DNA of 64,000 nucleotides, from the NCBI RefSeq assembly GCF_015277875.1, contig NZ_CP063814.1:2480001-2544000 (forward strand), read 5' to 3'. Origin of the DNA: Microbacterium luteum (GTDB taxonomy: Bacteria; Actinomycetota; Actinomycetes; Actinomycetales; Microbacteriaceae). The notes below the pieces were generated by a model, which saw only the letters and a program-made list of their open reading frames with translations, searched no databases and was not told the origin of the DNA. This document shows, in pieces, positions 51,921-60,460 of this stretch. Position 1 is the first letter of the stretch; each line of letters starts with the position of its first letter. The position numbers and the translations under genes are program-made.

Positions 51921-52213
51921 GTCTCGGAGACCAGCCGCACGTTGTACTCGGCGACCCGCTGCGGAACGCCGTCGAACGCCTTCGCCCGCGCGTCCGACGC
52001 GAGGTAGGTCTCCTCCAGGCGCAGGAAGGCCTGCTCATCGCCTTCGGCGCTCACGGCCCACACGAACTCGTTCGTCTCTCGGATGCCGTACGCGAACTCA
52101 ATCGCGAACCCGGCGGCCGGCCGCACGGCCGGCATCCACTTCTGCCACCACTCGACGAACGCGTCGTATTCTCCGTCGACGAGCGTGTACCGGCGCAGCT
52201 GCACAGTCCTCAT
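51914..52213 (-). CDS. NIPSNAP-like small protein
   Basis: A 99-residue protein with RRYTLVDGEYDAFVEWWQKWMPAVRPAAGF and FVWAVSAEGDEQAFLRLEETYLASDARAKAF. This pattern fits the NIPSNAP dimeric alpha/beta barrel. No catalytic residues are evident; function unknown. ATG at 52213 lies 6 nt after a CAGGAT box. Confidence 0.7.
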   Translation of the reverse strand: MRTVQLRRYTLVDGEYDAFVEWWQKWMPAVRPAAGFAIEFAYGIRETNEFVWAVSAEGDEQAFLRLEETYLASDARAKAFDGVPQRVAEYNVRLVSETY

Positions 52214-52219
52214 CCCCCC

Positions 52220-52225
52220 ATCCTG
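52220..52225 (-). promoter_or_regulatory. -10-like box CAGGAT, leaderless start of NIPSNAP-like gene
   Basis: On the minus strand, CAGGAT, 6 G residues, ATG. The same C-for-T variant as at 13141 and 53142. Confidence 0.4.
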
Positions 52226-52312
52226 CCCGCTCCCCGATGCTCGGGGCGCCCACCGGAACGCACCCGATGTCAAGCCTCGACACGCAAACGGCGGCCACGG
52301 CACACTCGAAGT

Positions 52313-53107
52313 ATGCAGAGGGATGTCTCCGCCCACGTCGCCCTGGATGTCACCGGTCCCGCAGAACTGGTGTTCGCGATCGCCGTCTCGCGTCATCACG
52401 CCCCCGACGAGACGCTGAAGGTCACCGTCGACGGAGCGTCGGTCCCCGTCGACGAGCTGCCCGACGCGCACGGCACCCGGCTGCACCGCGTGCGGTGCGA
52501 GACCGGGCACCTCGAGCTGTTTTACGAGGCATCCGTCTCCGGAACGGGAGACCCCGATGTCGCGACCGACACCGACCTCGTGACCTACCTGCGCCCGAGT
52601 CGCTATGCCGAATCGGACGCGCTCGCCCCCACCGCCGTCGCGGAGTTCGCCGGCGTCGCGGCCGGCGCCCCGCTGCTCACGGCCGTGTCGTCGTGGGTGG
52701 GAACGCGGCTGGCCTACGAGCCGGGATCGAGCCTGCCGACCGACGGCGCGGTGCGCACGCTGCTGGCCCGCCGCGGCGTCTGCCGCGACTACGCGCACAC
52801 GTGCGTGGCCCTGCTTCGCGCGCTGGGGGTTCCCGCCCGGCTCGTCGCCGTCTACGCTCCCGGCCTGGATCCGATGGACTTCCACGCCGTCGCCGAGGCG
52901 TGGGTCGACGGCGCCTGGCACGTCGTCGACGCCACGACGCTCGCGCCCCGATCGACGCTGCTGCGCATCGCGACCGGACGGGATGCCGCCGACACGGCCT
53001 TCCTCACCGTCACGCGCGGCGGCGCTGCGCTGGCGTCGATGGAGGTCACCGCCACGGCCGACGCGCTGCCGGACGACGACCTCGACCGCCTCGTCGCCCT
53101 CCGCTGA
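52313..53107 (+). CDS. Transglutaminase-like domain protein
   Basis: A 264-residue protein with an N-terminal Bact_transglu_N-like part (VALDVTGPAELVFAIAVSRHH) and a transglutaminase-like core: RRGVCRDYAHTCVALLRALGVPAR (catalytic Cys), MDFHAVAEAWVDGAWHVVDATTL (His and Asp). Such proteins act as cysteine proteases, amidases or remain uncharacterised. ATG at 52313 lies 6 nt after CACACT, a weak match to the leaderless pattern. Divergent from the NIPSNAP-like gene. Confidence 0.82.
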   Translation: MQRDVSAHVALDVTGPAELVFAIAVSRHHAPDETLKVTVDGASVPVDELPDAHGTRLHRVRCETGHLELFYEASVSGTGDPDVATDTDLVTYLRPSRYAESDALAPTAVAEFAGVAAGAPLLTAVSSWVGTRLAYEPGSSLPTDGAVRTLLARRGVCRDYAHTCVALLRALGVPARLVAVYAPGLDPMDFHAVAEAWVDGAWHVVDATTLAPRSTLLRIATGRDAADTAFLTVTRGGAALASMEVTATADALPDDDLDRLVALR

Positions 53108-53141
53108 CCCGTTTCCGCGTGCGCCGGGCCACGCGGCGTGC

Positions 53142-53147
53142 CAGGCT
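53142..53147 (+). promoter_or_regulatory. -10-like box CAGGCT, leaderless start of membrane protein
   Basis: CAGGCT, 6 nt (GAGGGC), ATG at 53154. Confidence 0.4.
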
Positions 53148-53153
53148 GAGGGC

Positions 53154-53609
53154 ATGAAGACCTGGGTCGTGCGCCTTCTCACCCTGTGGGCGTTCAACGT
53201 CATCGTGCTGCTCGTGATCGCCCTCGTGATGGGTCAGGTCGTCGCGGTCGGATGGAGCGCCCCCTGGGCGGCGCTTCTCCTCACCGTCGCCACGGTGTGG
53301 CTGCGTCCGGTCATCCGGAAGTTCTTCCAGAAGCGCGCTGCGGGCTCGGTGCACCGACGCACCAAGGTGGGAGAGAAGGTGCTGCAGTTGGGCATCGTGC
53401 TCCTGGTCGCCCTCATCGTGTGGGTCGCGGTCGTGCTGCTGTCCGGCGTGAACACGACCGGGTGGATCTCGTGGTGGGTGTTCCCGCCGATCATCCTCGC
53501 GATCGCGTGGGCGATCTGGGACGCCATCGCCGCCCGCGTCGAGGCGAAGGGCCAGGAGCTCTACGTGAAGGCCCTCGGCGGCCCCGCCTCCCCCAACCCC
53601 GAGCGATGA
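53154..53609 (+). CDS. Four-segment membrane protein
   Basis: A 151-residue protein with four hydrophobic segments (about 8-30, 36-50, 76-98 and 103-122), a basic loop KFFQKRAAGSVHRRTK and a short basic C-terminal tail. It resembles short phage-holin-like or PspC-like small proteins in pattern, but I cannot assign a family. It follows the transglutaminase-like gene by 46 bp. Confidence 0.65.
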   Translation: MKTWVVRLLTLWAFNVIVLLVIALVMGQVVAVGWSAPWAALLLTVATVWLRPVIRKFFQKRAAGSVHRRTKVGEKVLQLGIVLLVALIVWVAVVLLSGVNTTGWISWWVFPPIILAIAWAIWDAIAARVEAKGQELYVKALGGPASPNPER

Positions 53610-53668
53610 GCAAGGGAAGAGCTGGATTCCGTCACGTCAGGCTGCTGGGCTCGCCGAAGGACCCCAGC

Positions 53669-53698
53669 TAGGCTGTGCACGCAATGCGCGCATAGGCT
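53669..53698 (+). promoter_or_regulatory. Two TAGGCT boxes before an unknown gene
   Basis: TAGGCT at 53669-53674 and again at 53693-53698, 24 bp apart, with a GCTGGG/CCCAGC inverted pair just before the first. Either could drive the gene at 53765, with leaders of about 60-85 nt. Confidence 0.4.
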
Positions 53699-53764
53699 GG
53701 GCCCGTCCCCTCACGACGGATGCCCGCCCGCGGCTCCGCCCACGCACGCAGGAGTTCTTCGTCC

Positions 53765-54226
53765 ATGACCGCCGCCGGCTTCAGCGACGACATCGCCCTC
53801 GAGACCGACCGGCAGGGCGAGTGGGGGCGGTTCCCGGACGATGCCCCGGAGCGTGCCGCCCTGATGGAACTGAGCCGTGAACTGGCAATCCCCCTGCGTC
53901 CGCTGCGGATGCGCGTGCGCACTCAGGAAGGCAGCCGTGTCGAAGTCGACGGGGCCGCCTCTGACGGAAGCGTTTTTGTCCAGGTTTCGCTGCGTCGCGG
54001 CGACTTCACGTCCCAGCACCGGAACAAGATCATGGCCGACATGTTCAAGCTCAGTTGGCTGCGCACCGCGGCCGCGCCGGGGGCGCGGGCCATTCTCTGC
54101 GTAGGGGTCAACGCAGCGGCCGCATTTCGGCCCGGCGGCTGGCTGCCCCGCGCCGCACCCGACATGCACATCGAGGTCTGGGTCTGGGACGGCGAGCGCA
54201 TCGTCGGGCTCGCATCTCGCCCCTGA
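53765..54226 (+). CDS. Unrecognised protein
   Basis: A 153-residue protein. FVQVSLRRGDFTSQHRNKIMADMFKLSWLRTAAA and DMHIEVWVWDGERIVGLASRP are its most distinctive parts. The pattern of alternating strands with a basic helix (RNKIMADMFKLSWLRT) could fit a nuclease-like or sensor fold, but no motif is diagnostic. ATG is placed at 53765 because AGGAG lies 10 nt upstream; an in-frame ATG at 53720 would add 15 Arg/Ser-rich residues. It lies between a membrane protein gene and the RutA-like operon, with no obvious link to either. Confidence 0.6.
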   Translation: MTAAGFSDDIALETDRQGEWGRFPDDAPERAALMELSRELAIPLRPLRMRVRTQEGSRVEVDGAASDGSVFVQVSLRRGDFTSQHRNKIMADMFKLSWLRTAAAPGARAILCVGVNAAAAFRPGGWLPRAAPDMHIEVWVWDGERIVGLASRP

Positions 54227-54410
54227 AGCCAGTTGCCGGGCCCAGCGCTCTTCCACTATCGTTTCCACGTCTGCATGGACCTCCGCCGGAACACCGCACT
54301 CGCGTTCGCTCGGCACGCTTTCCATGGTCATCGATGATGTCCACACCCCTGGGAGGCCTCATGGTCCACACGCGTTCGCCGCTTGCCCCGCACCCCGTCA
54401 GGAACAGCGC

Positions 54411-55475
54411 ATGAGCGGCACCGAGTACGGGCTCTTCCTCCCCAATGCGGCCGGCGGCTGGCTCATCTCCGACACGGCGCCCTACCCGCCCGCCGACTAC
54501 GACTACAACAAGCGCGTCGCCCGGCTCGGCGAACAGATCGGCTTGGACTTCGTCATGGCAATGGCCAAGTGGCGCGGCTTCGGGGGTGCGACCGACCACT
54601 GGGGCGAAACGATCGAGTCGGTCACGATGATGGCCGGGATCGCCGAGGCGACCGAGCGTGTCAAGATCTGGGCGACGATCCATGCGAACATGCAGAACCC
54701 TGCCTTCGCCGCCAAGGTCTTCGCGACGCTTCAGCAGATCAGCGGCGGGCGTGCCGGGCTCAACATCGTGAACGGCTCGTATGCCGATGAGTTCGAGCAG
54801 ATGGGCCTGTGGGACCCCGATATGTCCCACGATGAGCGGTACCGAATGACCGAGGAGTGGACCCGCCTCGTTCTGCGCCTATGGAGCGAGGACAGCGTCA
54901 CCGAGCGCGGCGAGTTCTTCACGCTCACCGACTGCCAGTCGCGACCGCGCCCCACCACCCGACCCACTCTCATCAGCGCCGGCCGTTCCGAGAGCGGGCG
55001 CGCTTTCCAGGCGCGCTACGCCGACGGCGCATTCCTCGGCGCGGAGAGCCTCGAAGAGATGGCCGGGTTCTCGCGCGACGTGCACGAGCGCGCCGCCGCC
55101 GAGGGCCGCGAAGTGCGCACCTACTCGATGCTGACCGTCGTCATGGCCGACACCGACCGGGCCGCGGAGGAGCGGGCGGCGCGGTACGCGGAAGGACTCG
55201 ACAGGGAGGCACTGGCGAACATGCGCCGTTCGTGGGGCTGGGATGCTCAGCGAGCACTGTCGTGGGCGCAGGAGGCCGAGGGCTCAGAGGCGTTCCAGAC
55301 GCCGTACGTAACGGGCGCACCGGAAACCGTCATCGAGCGCATCCGGCACGTCGTGGACGCCGCCGAGCTGGACGGCCTGATGCTGATCTTCCCGGACTAT
55401 CTCGAGGATCTGGCTGCCTTCGGCACACACGTCCTGCCTGCGCTGCGCGCCGCGGAGTCAGGAGCCGGATCGTGA
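54411..55475 (+). CDS. RutA-like pyrimidine monooxygenase family protein
   Basis: An LLM-class FMN-dependent monooxygenase of 354 residues. RutA of E. coli cleaves the uracil ring at the N3-C4 amide with O2 and reduced FMN. Shared blocks are the N-terminal GLFLP...GWLISDTAPY, AKWRGFGGATDHW, ESVTMMAGIAEATERVKIWAT, EFEQMGLW, FFTLTDC and AGRSESGRAFQARYADGAF. ATG follows AGGA. TATCGT at 54257 could be the -10. It is the first gene of a four-gene coupled operon; the isochorismatase-fold gene overlaps it by four bases. Whether the substrate is uracil is uncertain, as RutC, RutD, RutF and RutG partners are not recognised. Confidence 0.82.
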   Translation: MSGTEYGLFLPNAAGGWLISDTAPYPPADYDYNKRVARLGEQIGLDFVMAMAKWRGFGGATDHWGETIESVTMMAGIAEATERVKIWATIHANMQNPAFAAKVFATLQQISGGRAGLNIVNGSYADEFEQMGLWDPDMSHDERYRMTEEWTRLVLRLWSEDSVTERGEFFTLTDCQSRPRPTTRPTLISAGRSESGRAFQARYADGAFLGAESLEEMAGFSRDVHERAAAEGREVRTYSMLTVVMADTDRAAEERAARYAEGLDREALANMRRSWGWDAQRALSWAQEAEGSEAFQTPYVTGAPETVIERIRHVVDAAELDGLMLIFPDYLEDLAAFGTHVLPALRAAESGAGS

Positions 55476-56140
55476 GCGCCGGCCCCTCGCTGCGGGAGCG
55501 GCAAGAGAATGCCCTCCGCGCACGTGCGGAGCGTGGAGCGCTGCTCGTCGTCGACGTGCAGCGCTCGTTCGCCGATCCGGAGTTCCTCGCCGAGTACGGG
55601 CTGAGCCGCCGGGAGTTGGCGAGCCTCGCCGGCGCCGTCGAGCAATGCGCTCTGGCGGTCACTCGCGCACGGGAGGCGGGCATCCCGGTCGTGTGGGTCG
55701 AACTGGAGAGCGCCCCCGACTCGCACTGGCGGGCGAGTTCCTGGCTGAATCTCGGTGATCCGGCGGCGCCTCTGCTGAATGCGCCGTGTGTGAGCGGAAC
55801 GGCGGGGGCGGAGTGGTTCGCCCTCTCTCCTGAACCGGAGGAGATCCGCATTGTCAAGCGCCGCTACAGCGGCTTCGCCGGCACACCGCTGGCGGCGAAG
55901 CTGAGGGAAGCGGGTGTCGAGTGGGTCTCGGTCGCCGGACTGACCACGGAATGCTGCGTCGCCGCGACCGCGTTCGACGCGTTCCAGCACGACTTCTCCG
56001 TCGTCGTGCTCTCGGATGCCACGGCCGCCTATTCCGCGGACCTGCACGATAGCGCACTCACGGCGCTGGGCTTGAATGCCGGGCTCGTGATGAGCACCGA
56101 CGAGGTGGCGGCGCTGTGGACAGCACGGCGCGCGGCATGA
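55472..56140 (+). CDS. Isochorismatase-family hydrolase, RutB-like
   Basis: A 222-residue cysteine hydrolase. The catalytic triad sites are LLVVDVQRSFAD (Asp), IVKRRYSGFAGTPL (Lys) and GLTTECCVAAT (Cys). RutB, the ureidoacrylate amidohydrolase, has the same RYSGF-xx-TPL block and sits next to RutA in E. coli, as here. GTG start overlaps the RutA-like stop. The substrate is expected to be the ring-opened product of the RutA-like enzyme, but other amides cannot be excluded. Confidence 0.8.
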   Translation: MSAGPSLRERQENALRARAERGALLVVDVQRSFADPEFLAEYGLSRRELASLAGAVEQCALAVTRAREAGIPVVWVELESAPDSHWRASSWLNLGDPAAPLLNAPCVSGTAGAEWFALSPEPEEIRIVKRRYSGFAGTPLAAKLREAGVEWVSVAGLTTECCVAATAFDAFQHDFSVVVLSDATAAYSADLHDSALTALGLNAGLVMSTDEVAALWTARRAA

Positions 56141-57471
56141 GCGGCATCCACACCGCCCTCGACCTGTCGTTCACGCACACAGAAGGCCGCTGGGCACGGC
56201 CAGGTTCGTGGGTGGGACGCGACTTCCCCGATGTGCGGATGTTCCAGGAGATCGCGGTGACAGCCGAGCGCGCCGGCATCGACATGCTCTTCTTCGGCGA
56301 CGGCAGCGGCATCCCCGACACCTGGCGCGGCTCGATCGCCCCCGCCGTGGAATGGGGCATCCAGTGGCCACGGCAGGACATGAGTCCGGTCGTCGCCGCG
56401 ATGTCGACCGTGACCGAGCACATCGGCTTCGGACTGACCTACTCGTCGACGTACACGCATCCGTTCACGACGGCGCGCCTGCTCAATTCGCTCGACCACG
56501 TCACGGACGGACGCCTCGCCTTCAACGTCGTCGCCTCCTCGCGCGGCGCGGACGCTGCCAATTACGGCTTCGACGAACTCATGCCCCATGCCGAACGCTA
56601 TGAGCGGATGGCGGAGTTCGTGGCCGTCTGCAAGGCCCTGTGGCACTCCGTCGCCCCCGACGCGATCGTGCGCGAGCGCGAGCGGGGACGCTTCGCGGAC
56701 CCGAAGAAGGTGCACGCGATCGATCACCGCGGCACCCATTTCACCGTGAAGGGACCGCTCAGTGCCGTGCCGAGCCCGCAGATCGAGCCGGTGCTGGTGC
56801 AGGCCGGCGGCTCTCCCGCCGGCATCCAGACCTCTGCACAGTTCGTCGAGCTCGCCTTCGGTTTCGGGGGGTCGGTCGCGGCGCAGCAGAAGTACCGCGA
56901 GAGTCTCGATGCCGCCGTGGCCGCGGCCGGGCGCGATCCCCTGAGTGTCGGTGTCCTGTGGGCGACGCAGCTGATCGTCGGGCGCACGGCCGCGGAAGCC
57001 GACGAGCGCCGTCGTTCGGTGCTCTCGTTCTGGAACGAGGAGGCGGTGGGTGCGCACATCTCTCACAACGCCGGCTTCGACTTCTCGACGCTACCGGCGC
57101 GGTTCCACCTGGGCGATCTGGCTGATTGGATCCGAGCCGCAGAGGCAAGTCCCGGCGGCCTGGTGGGGATGCTCGTGTCAGAACTCGGCCCCGACCACAC
57201 GATGACCAGAGCGGAGTTCTTCGAGCACGGGTGGCGCCATGCGACAGGCATGGACCACACCCTCGTGGGTTCTGCCGAGCAGGTGGCGGATGCTCTCGAG
57301 GAGAACTTCGCCGCAACGGGAGCGCGCGGCGGCTACATGTTCAGCTCACCACTGGCGACCCCCTCCGGACTTGCGGACATCGCGGAACTTCTGCTGCCGG
57401 AGCTGCGCCGCCGCGGTGCGCTAGCGCCGCGCTACCCCGGACGTACGCTCCGGGAGAATTTGCGCGGATGA
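56137..57471 (+). CDS. DszA/NtaA/SnaA-family monooxygenase
   Basis: A 444-residue FMNH2-dependent monooxygenase. Blocks typical of DszA, NtaA and SnaA: TWRGSIAPAVEWG, PRQDMSPVVAAMSTVTEHIGFGLTYSSTYTHPFTTARLLNSLDHVTDGRLAFNVVAS, GFDELMPHAERYERMAEFVAVC, GPLSAVPSPQIEPVLVQAGGSPAGIQTSAQ. DszA and RutA both use a flavin-N5-oxide. ATG at 56137 overlaps the hydrolase stop; GTG at 56116 is possible but less likely. The next gene overlaps it. It could process a side chain or the ring's second bond. Confidence 0.88.
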   Translation: MSGIHTALDLSFTHTEGRWARPGSWVGRDFPDVRMFQEIAVTAERAGIDMLFFGDGSGIPDTWRGSIAPAVEWGIQWPRQDMSPVVAAMSTVTEHIGFGLTYSSTYTHPFTTARLLNSLDHVTDGRLAFNVVASSRGADAANYGFDELMPHAERYERMAEFVAVCKALWHSVAPDAIVRERERGRFADPKKVHAIDHRGTHFTVKGPLSAVPSPQIEPVLVQAGGSPAGIQTSAQFVELAFGFGGSVAAQQKYRESLDAAVAAAGRDPLSVGVLWATQLIVGRTAAEADERRRSVLSFWNEEAVGAHISHNAGFDFSTLPARFHLGDLADWIRAAEASPGGLVGMLVSELGPDHTMTRAEFFEHGWRHATGMDHTLVGSAEQVADALEENFAATGARGGYMFSSPLATPSGLADIAELLLPELRRRGALAPRYPGRTLRENLRG

Positions 57472-58850
57472 TCACGAGGGGAGCCCGCGCCAGGTCACCA
57501 TGGCTGACACTCGTAGCACTGTGCTTGGGGTTCTTCCTCATGCTGCTGGACAGCACCATCGTGGCGGTCGCGATCCCCGCGATCTCGCGCGAGATGTCGG
57601 CGCCCGCCGCCGCGACGGTGTGGGTCAACAGCGGATACCTGTTCGCGTACGCCGTTCCTCTGTTGTTCGCCGGCCGGTGGGGCGATCGCATCGGCGCGCG
57701 ACGCGTGTATCTGATCGGACTCGTGCTTTTCGTCGCGGCATCGGCAGCGTGCGGTCTGTCCGCCACGCTGCCGGCGCTCACGCTGGCGCGCGTCGCGCAG
57801 GGCCTGGGGGCCGCGCTCATGACGCCGCAGACCCTCGCGATCATCCGCCGCGTCTTCCCCGCAGCCACCATGCCGGTGGCTCTCGGAGTGTGGGGCAGTG
57901 TAGGGGGTCTCGCCGCGGCGGCCGGCCCGCTTCTCGGGGGGCTGCTGGTCGGACTCGCCGGGTGGCCCTCGATCTTCCTGGTCAACGTGCCGCTGGGCGC
58001 GGTCGCTTTCGCCCTGGCCCTGATGTGGGTACCGTCGTCTCCGCGCTCGGGTGCGACGATCCCGGTTGCACCGGTCGCACTCGGCGCCCTCGGGGTACTC
58101 GCGGTGATCGTCGCCGTGCATGAGGCGGCGAGCGCACCGGTGTTCCTGACGGTTCCCGTCGCGGTGGTCGGTGCCGCGCTGGTCGTCCTCGCGATCCGGA
58201 TACAGCCGCACGATCCGCGCCGCGCTCTCATGCCAGCCCGGCTGCTGCAGAGCCGTGGCTTCGTGCGCGCGACCCTCGGAGCGACCGGCGCGAGCTTCGT
58301 TGTGGGTTCCGCTCTGATCCCGGTGATGCTGGAGCTTCAGGACGACCGCGGACTGTCGGTGGCCCAAGCGACCCTCGCGATCCTGCCGCTGGGAGTCGTC
58401 TCGGCTGCGACCGCTCCGTTTGCGGGCACGAGCGTTGCCCGGTGGGGCCCGCGGCCGGTCGCGCTCGTCGGAGTGACGGCACTGGCGGTCTCCACGTGCG
58501 CGACGGCGGCGTCGGTCCAGCTGGGGGCGCCGGTGTGGACGACGGCGGCGGCGATGGGTCTGTTCGGTCTGGCCAACTCCTTCGTCTGGTCTCCGCTGGC
58601 GACAGCGGCCATGACCGCGATCGAGCCGGAGTTCGCCGGTGCGGCCTCCGGCGCGTACAACGCCACCCGCCAGCTGGGCGCGGTCCTGGGCAGCGCAACG
58701 GTCGCAGCTGTGATCGCGACGGCGGGGACCGCGGCCTCCCTGTGGGTACTGGGCGCGACCGCCGCTCTGTCGCTGGTCGTCGTCACGGGGCTGCCGCGAC
58801 GTGCATCCGCCCCATCGGGGGCGGTCAGTGCATCACCATTCCGCCGGTGA
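57468..58850 (+). CDS. MFS transporter, DHA2 family
   Basis: A 460-residue transporter of the EmrB/QacA 14-segment group. The N-terminal LTLVALCLGFFLMLLDSTIVAVAIPAISREM is diagnostic, followed by GRWGDRIGARRVYLIG and LARVAQGLGAALMTPQTLAIIRRVFP. In the second half, SFVWSPLATAAMT and SGAYNATRQLGAVLGSAT. As the last gene of the RutA-like operon it may export or import the substrate or an intermediate, replacing RutG. ATG overlaps the monooxygenase stop (ATGA). The last 26 bp overlap the convergent SDR gene. Confidence 0.87.
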   Translation: MITRGARARSPWLTLVALCLGFFLMLLDSTIVAVAIPAISREMSAPAAATVWVNSGYLFAYAVPLLFAGRWGDRIGARRVYLIGLVLFVAASAACGLSATLPALTLARVAQGLGAALMTPQTLAIIRRVFPAATMPVALGVWGSVGGLAAAAGPLLGGLLVGLAGWPSIFLVNVPLGAVAFALALMWVPSSPRSGATIPVAPVALGALGVLAVIVAVHEAASAPVFLTVPVAVVGAALVVLAIRIQPHDPRRALMPARLLQSRGFVRATLGATGASFVVGSALIPVMLELQDDRGLSVAQATLAILPLGVVSAATAPFAGTSVARWGPRPVALVGVTALAVSTCATAASVQLGAPVWTTAAAMGLFGLANSFVWSPLATAAMTAIEPEFAGAASGAYNATRQLGAVLGSATVAAVIATAGTAASLWVLGATAALSLVVVTGLPRRASAPSGAVSASPFRR

Positions 58851-59571
58851 CATTGACAGCTTGGCCTGTGAAGTAGCTACCCTCGTCGGAGGCGAGGAAC
58901 AACGCCAGACCCGCAACGTCATCGGTGGTACCGAGGCGCCCGAGCGGGGAGTAGCTCGACCACAGCGCAACCTTCTCCGGGGTGCGCGTGTCGGCGCCCA
59001 TCTCGGTGAGCACGTACCCCGGGCACATCGCGTTGACACGGATGCCATGGGCGCCAAGTTCGAGCGCTGAAACGCGAGTGAGGGCGACGACGGCCGCCTT
59101 CGACGCGGCGTACGCCACCTGTCCTTCACCGCCGGTCTTGGCCGCCATCGAAGCGAGGTTGACGACGGCACCGCCCGCACCGGCCTCGATCATGGCGGTG
59201 GCCGCGACCTGTGTGGTCACGAGCATCGCCCGGGTGTTGACCGCGAACATCGCGTCCCATTCGTCGGGATCCGTCTCCAGAACGCTCGCGAAGCGCAGCA
59301 TCCCCGCGTTGTTCACGAGTACATCGACGCCCGAAAGCCGATCGATCGCTTCGCGCATGGCGCGACGCGCGTCGTCATTGTCAGCGAGGTCAGTCTCGAT
59401 GAACCGTGCGCCGATGCATTCGGCATGCGCACGACCGGCATCGGCCATGCGGTCGAGGATCGCGACATGGGCCCCTTCCTGTCCGAAGCGCTCCGCGATG
59501 CGTCCACCGATGCCGCGTGCTCCGCCGGTGACGATCACGCGGGTGCCGGCGAACCGGTCGGGCGTGCTCAT
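58825..59571 (-). CDS. Short-chain dehydrogenase/reductase
   Basis: A 248-residue SDR with VIVTGGARGIGGRIAERFG (NAD(P) motif), DVLVNNAGMLRF, the catalytic Ser in NLASMAAKTGG, and YAASKAAVVAL (Tyr-x-x-x-Lys). The C-terminal FTGQAVNVTGGMVMH is the usual end. In E. coli, the SDR YdfG reduces malonic semialdehyde, the toxic product of the Rut pathway, so a RutE-like step is plausible. It is coupled to the PNPOx-fold gene upstream, and its 3' end overlaps the MFS gene by 26 bp. Confidence 0.87.
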   Translation of the reverse strand: MSTPDRFAGTRVIVTGGARGIGGRIAERFGQEGAHVAILDRMADAGRAHAECIGARFIETDLADNDDARRAMREAIDRLSGVDVLVNNAGMLRFASVLETDPDEWDAMFAVNTRAMLVTTQVAATAMIEAGAGGAVVNLASMAAKTGGEGQVAYAASKAAVVALTRVSALELGAHGIRVNAMCPGYVLTEMGADTRTPEKVALWSSYSPLGRLGTTDDVAGLALFLASDEGSYFTGQAVNVTGGMVMH

Positions 59572-60218
59572 GCCTGGATCGCCTCTCGCGTCCACCGGCT
59601 GTCCGCGCGGCGATAGTGCACACGCCGGTTGAGGGCCTCGGGATGCCCCTCCCAGAAGGTCATGGCGTCCGGGAGCACACGCAGCCATCGCCAGTAGGCG
59701 GGTCGCTCGATGGGCTCCCCGCTGTCGCGTAGCCTCGTGAAGCGCTCCAGCTGCTCGTGTTCGTCGGTCAGGGGCAACCCATGAAACGAGACGCTGCGCG
59801 AGGCCCGCACGGAACGCGTCTCGGCCGCGAAGCGTTCGTCCGATTCCGCGTCATCCGCCCATACGACCGACCCGGTCACGTTGACCGACTGCGCACTCTC
59901 GCGCCAGAAGGCAGAGACGGCCGCGCGCCCGGTCTGCTCGATCTCGACGCCCTTGCGACTGCCGGCATTGGTCGTGAACAGCAGGGCGTCGTCTTCGACG
60001 GCGAGCAGTTGGACGGTCCGGCTCGAGGGGATGCCGTCGGCCGACGCCGTCGCGAGCGTGACGTATTGCGGGTCGAGCCCGCCACGCTCGGCGACCGCGT
60101 GCCACCAGGCGCGCAGCAGGACGAGCGGGTTGGCCGGGGCCGTCGCGACATCCAGGCGTGGCCCGTCGGCGGGCGTCGCCGGAAAGACCAGGTGGGAGTC
60201 GGGGGTGGATCGCGACAT
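59568..60218 (-). CDS. PNPOx-fold flavoprotein, second copy
   Basis: A 216-residue split-barrel protein related to PdxH and PhzG. DPQYVTLATASADGIPSSRTVQLLAVEDDALLFTTNAGSRKGVEIEQ and RAAVSAFWRESAQSVNVTG carry the FMN-binding motifs, and FWEGHPEALNRRVHYRRADSRWTREAIQA matches the C-terminal PNPOx domain better than in the copy at 36096. ATG follows AGGAAGAGG. Transcribed with the SDR gene. As in the other cluster it lies beside LLM monooxygenases, so an FMN-handling role (a RutF substitute) is conceivable. Confidence 0.8.
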   Translation of the reverse strand: MSRSTPDSHLVFPATPADGPRLDVATAPANPLVLLRAWWHAVAERGGLDPQYVTLATASADGIPSSRTVQLLAVEDDALLFTTNAGSRKGVEIEQTGRAAVSAFWRESAQSVNVTGSVVWADDAESDERFAAETRSVRASRSVSFHGLPLTDEHEQLERFTRLRDSGEPIERPAYWRWLRVLPDAMTFWEGHPEALNRRVHYRRADSRWTREAIQA

Positions 60219-60305
60219 CGTCCTCTTCCTGTCGGCGCATCATTCGTGCGCGGAGAGTCCAGGATTGCAGCCTCACGGACCCGGAAACGGCACCCATCCA
60301 AAACC

Positions 60306-60359
60306 TTTTACATGGCCGTAATAAAACGATTTACATCGGGAACACATTCGTTGTTAGCG
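60306..60359. promoter_or_regulatory. AT-rich divergent promoter region with repeated TTTACAT
   Basis: TTTACAT occurs at 60307-60313 and 60330-60336, 23 bp apart, and TTTTA...TAAAA flanks the first copy. TTTACA at 60330 with TTAGCG about 18 bp on may be the promoter of the binding-protein operon. This is the only strongly AT-rich stretch of the 242-bp divergent gap. Confidence 0.45.
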
Positions 60360-60460
60360 TGCCGGACACGCGCTCACTGCAACCCCGGCCCCACCGAGCA
60401 CGACGACTCCACCCCTCCCTCACCCGCTCGCCGGCCCCCGGCATCGCATGGAAGGTCACC

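Noticed and set aside
54324..54411. An upstream ATG extension of the RutA-like protein (29 residues)
   Set aside because: The extra residues are Pro/His-rich, lack homology to RutA, and the ATG at 54411 has an SD and matches the family N-terminus.
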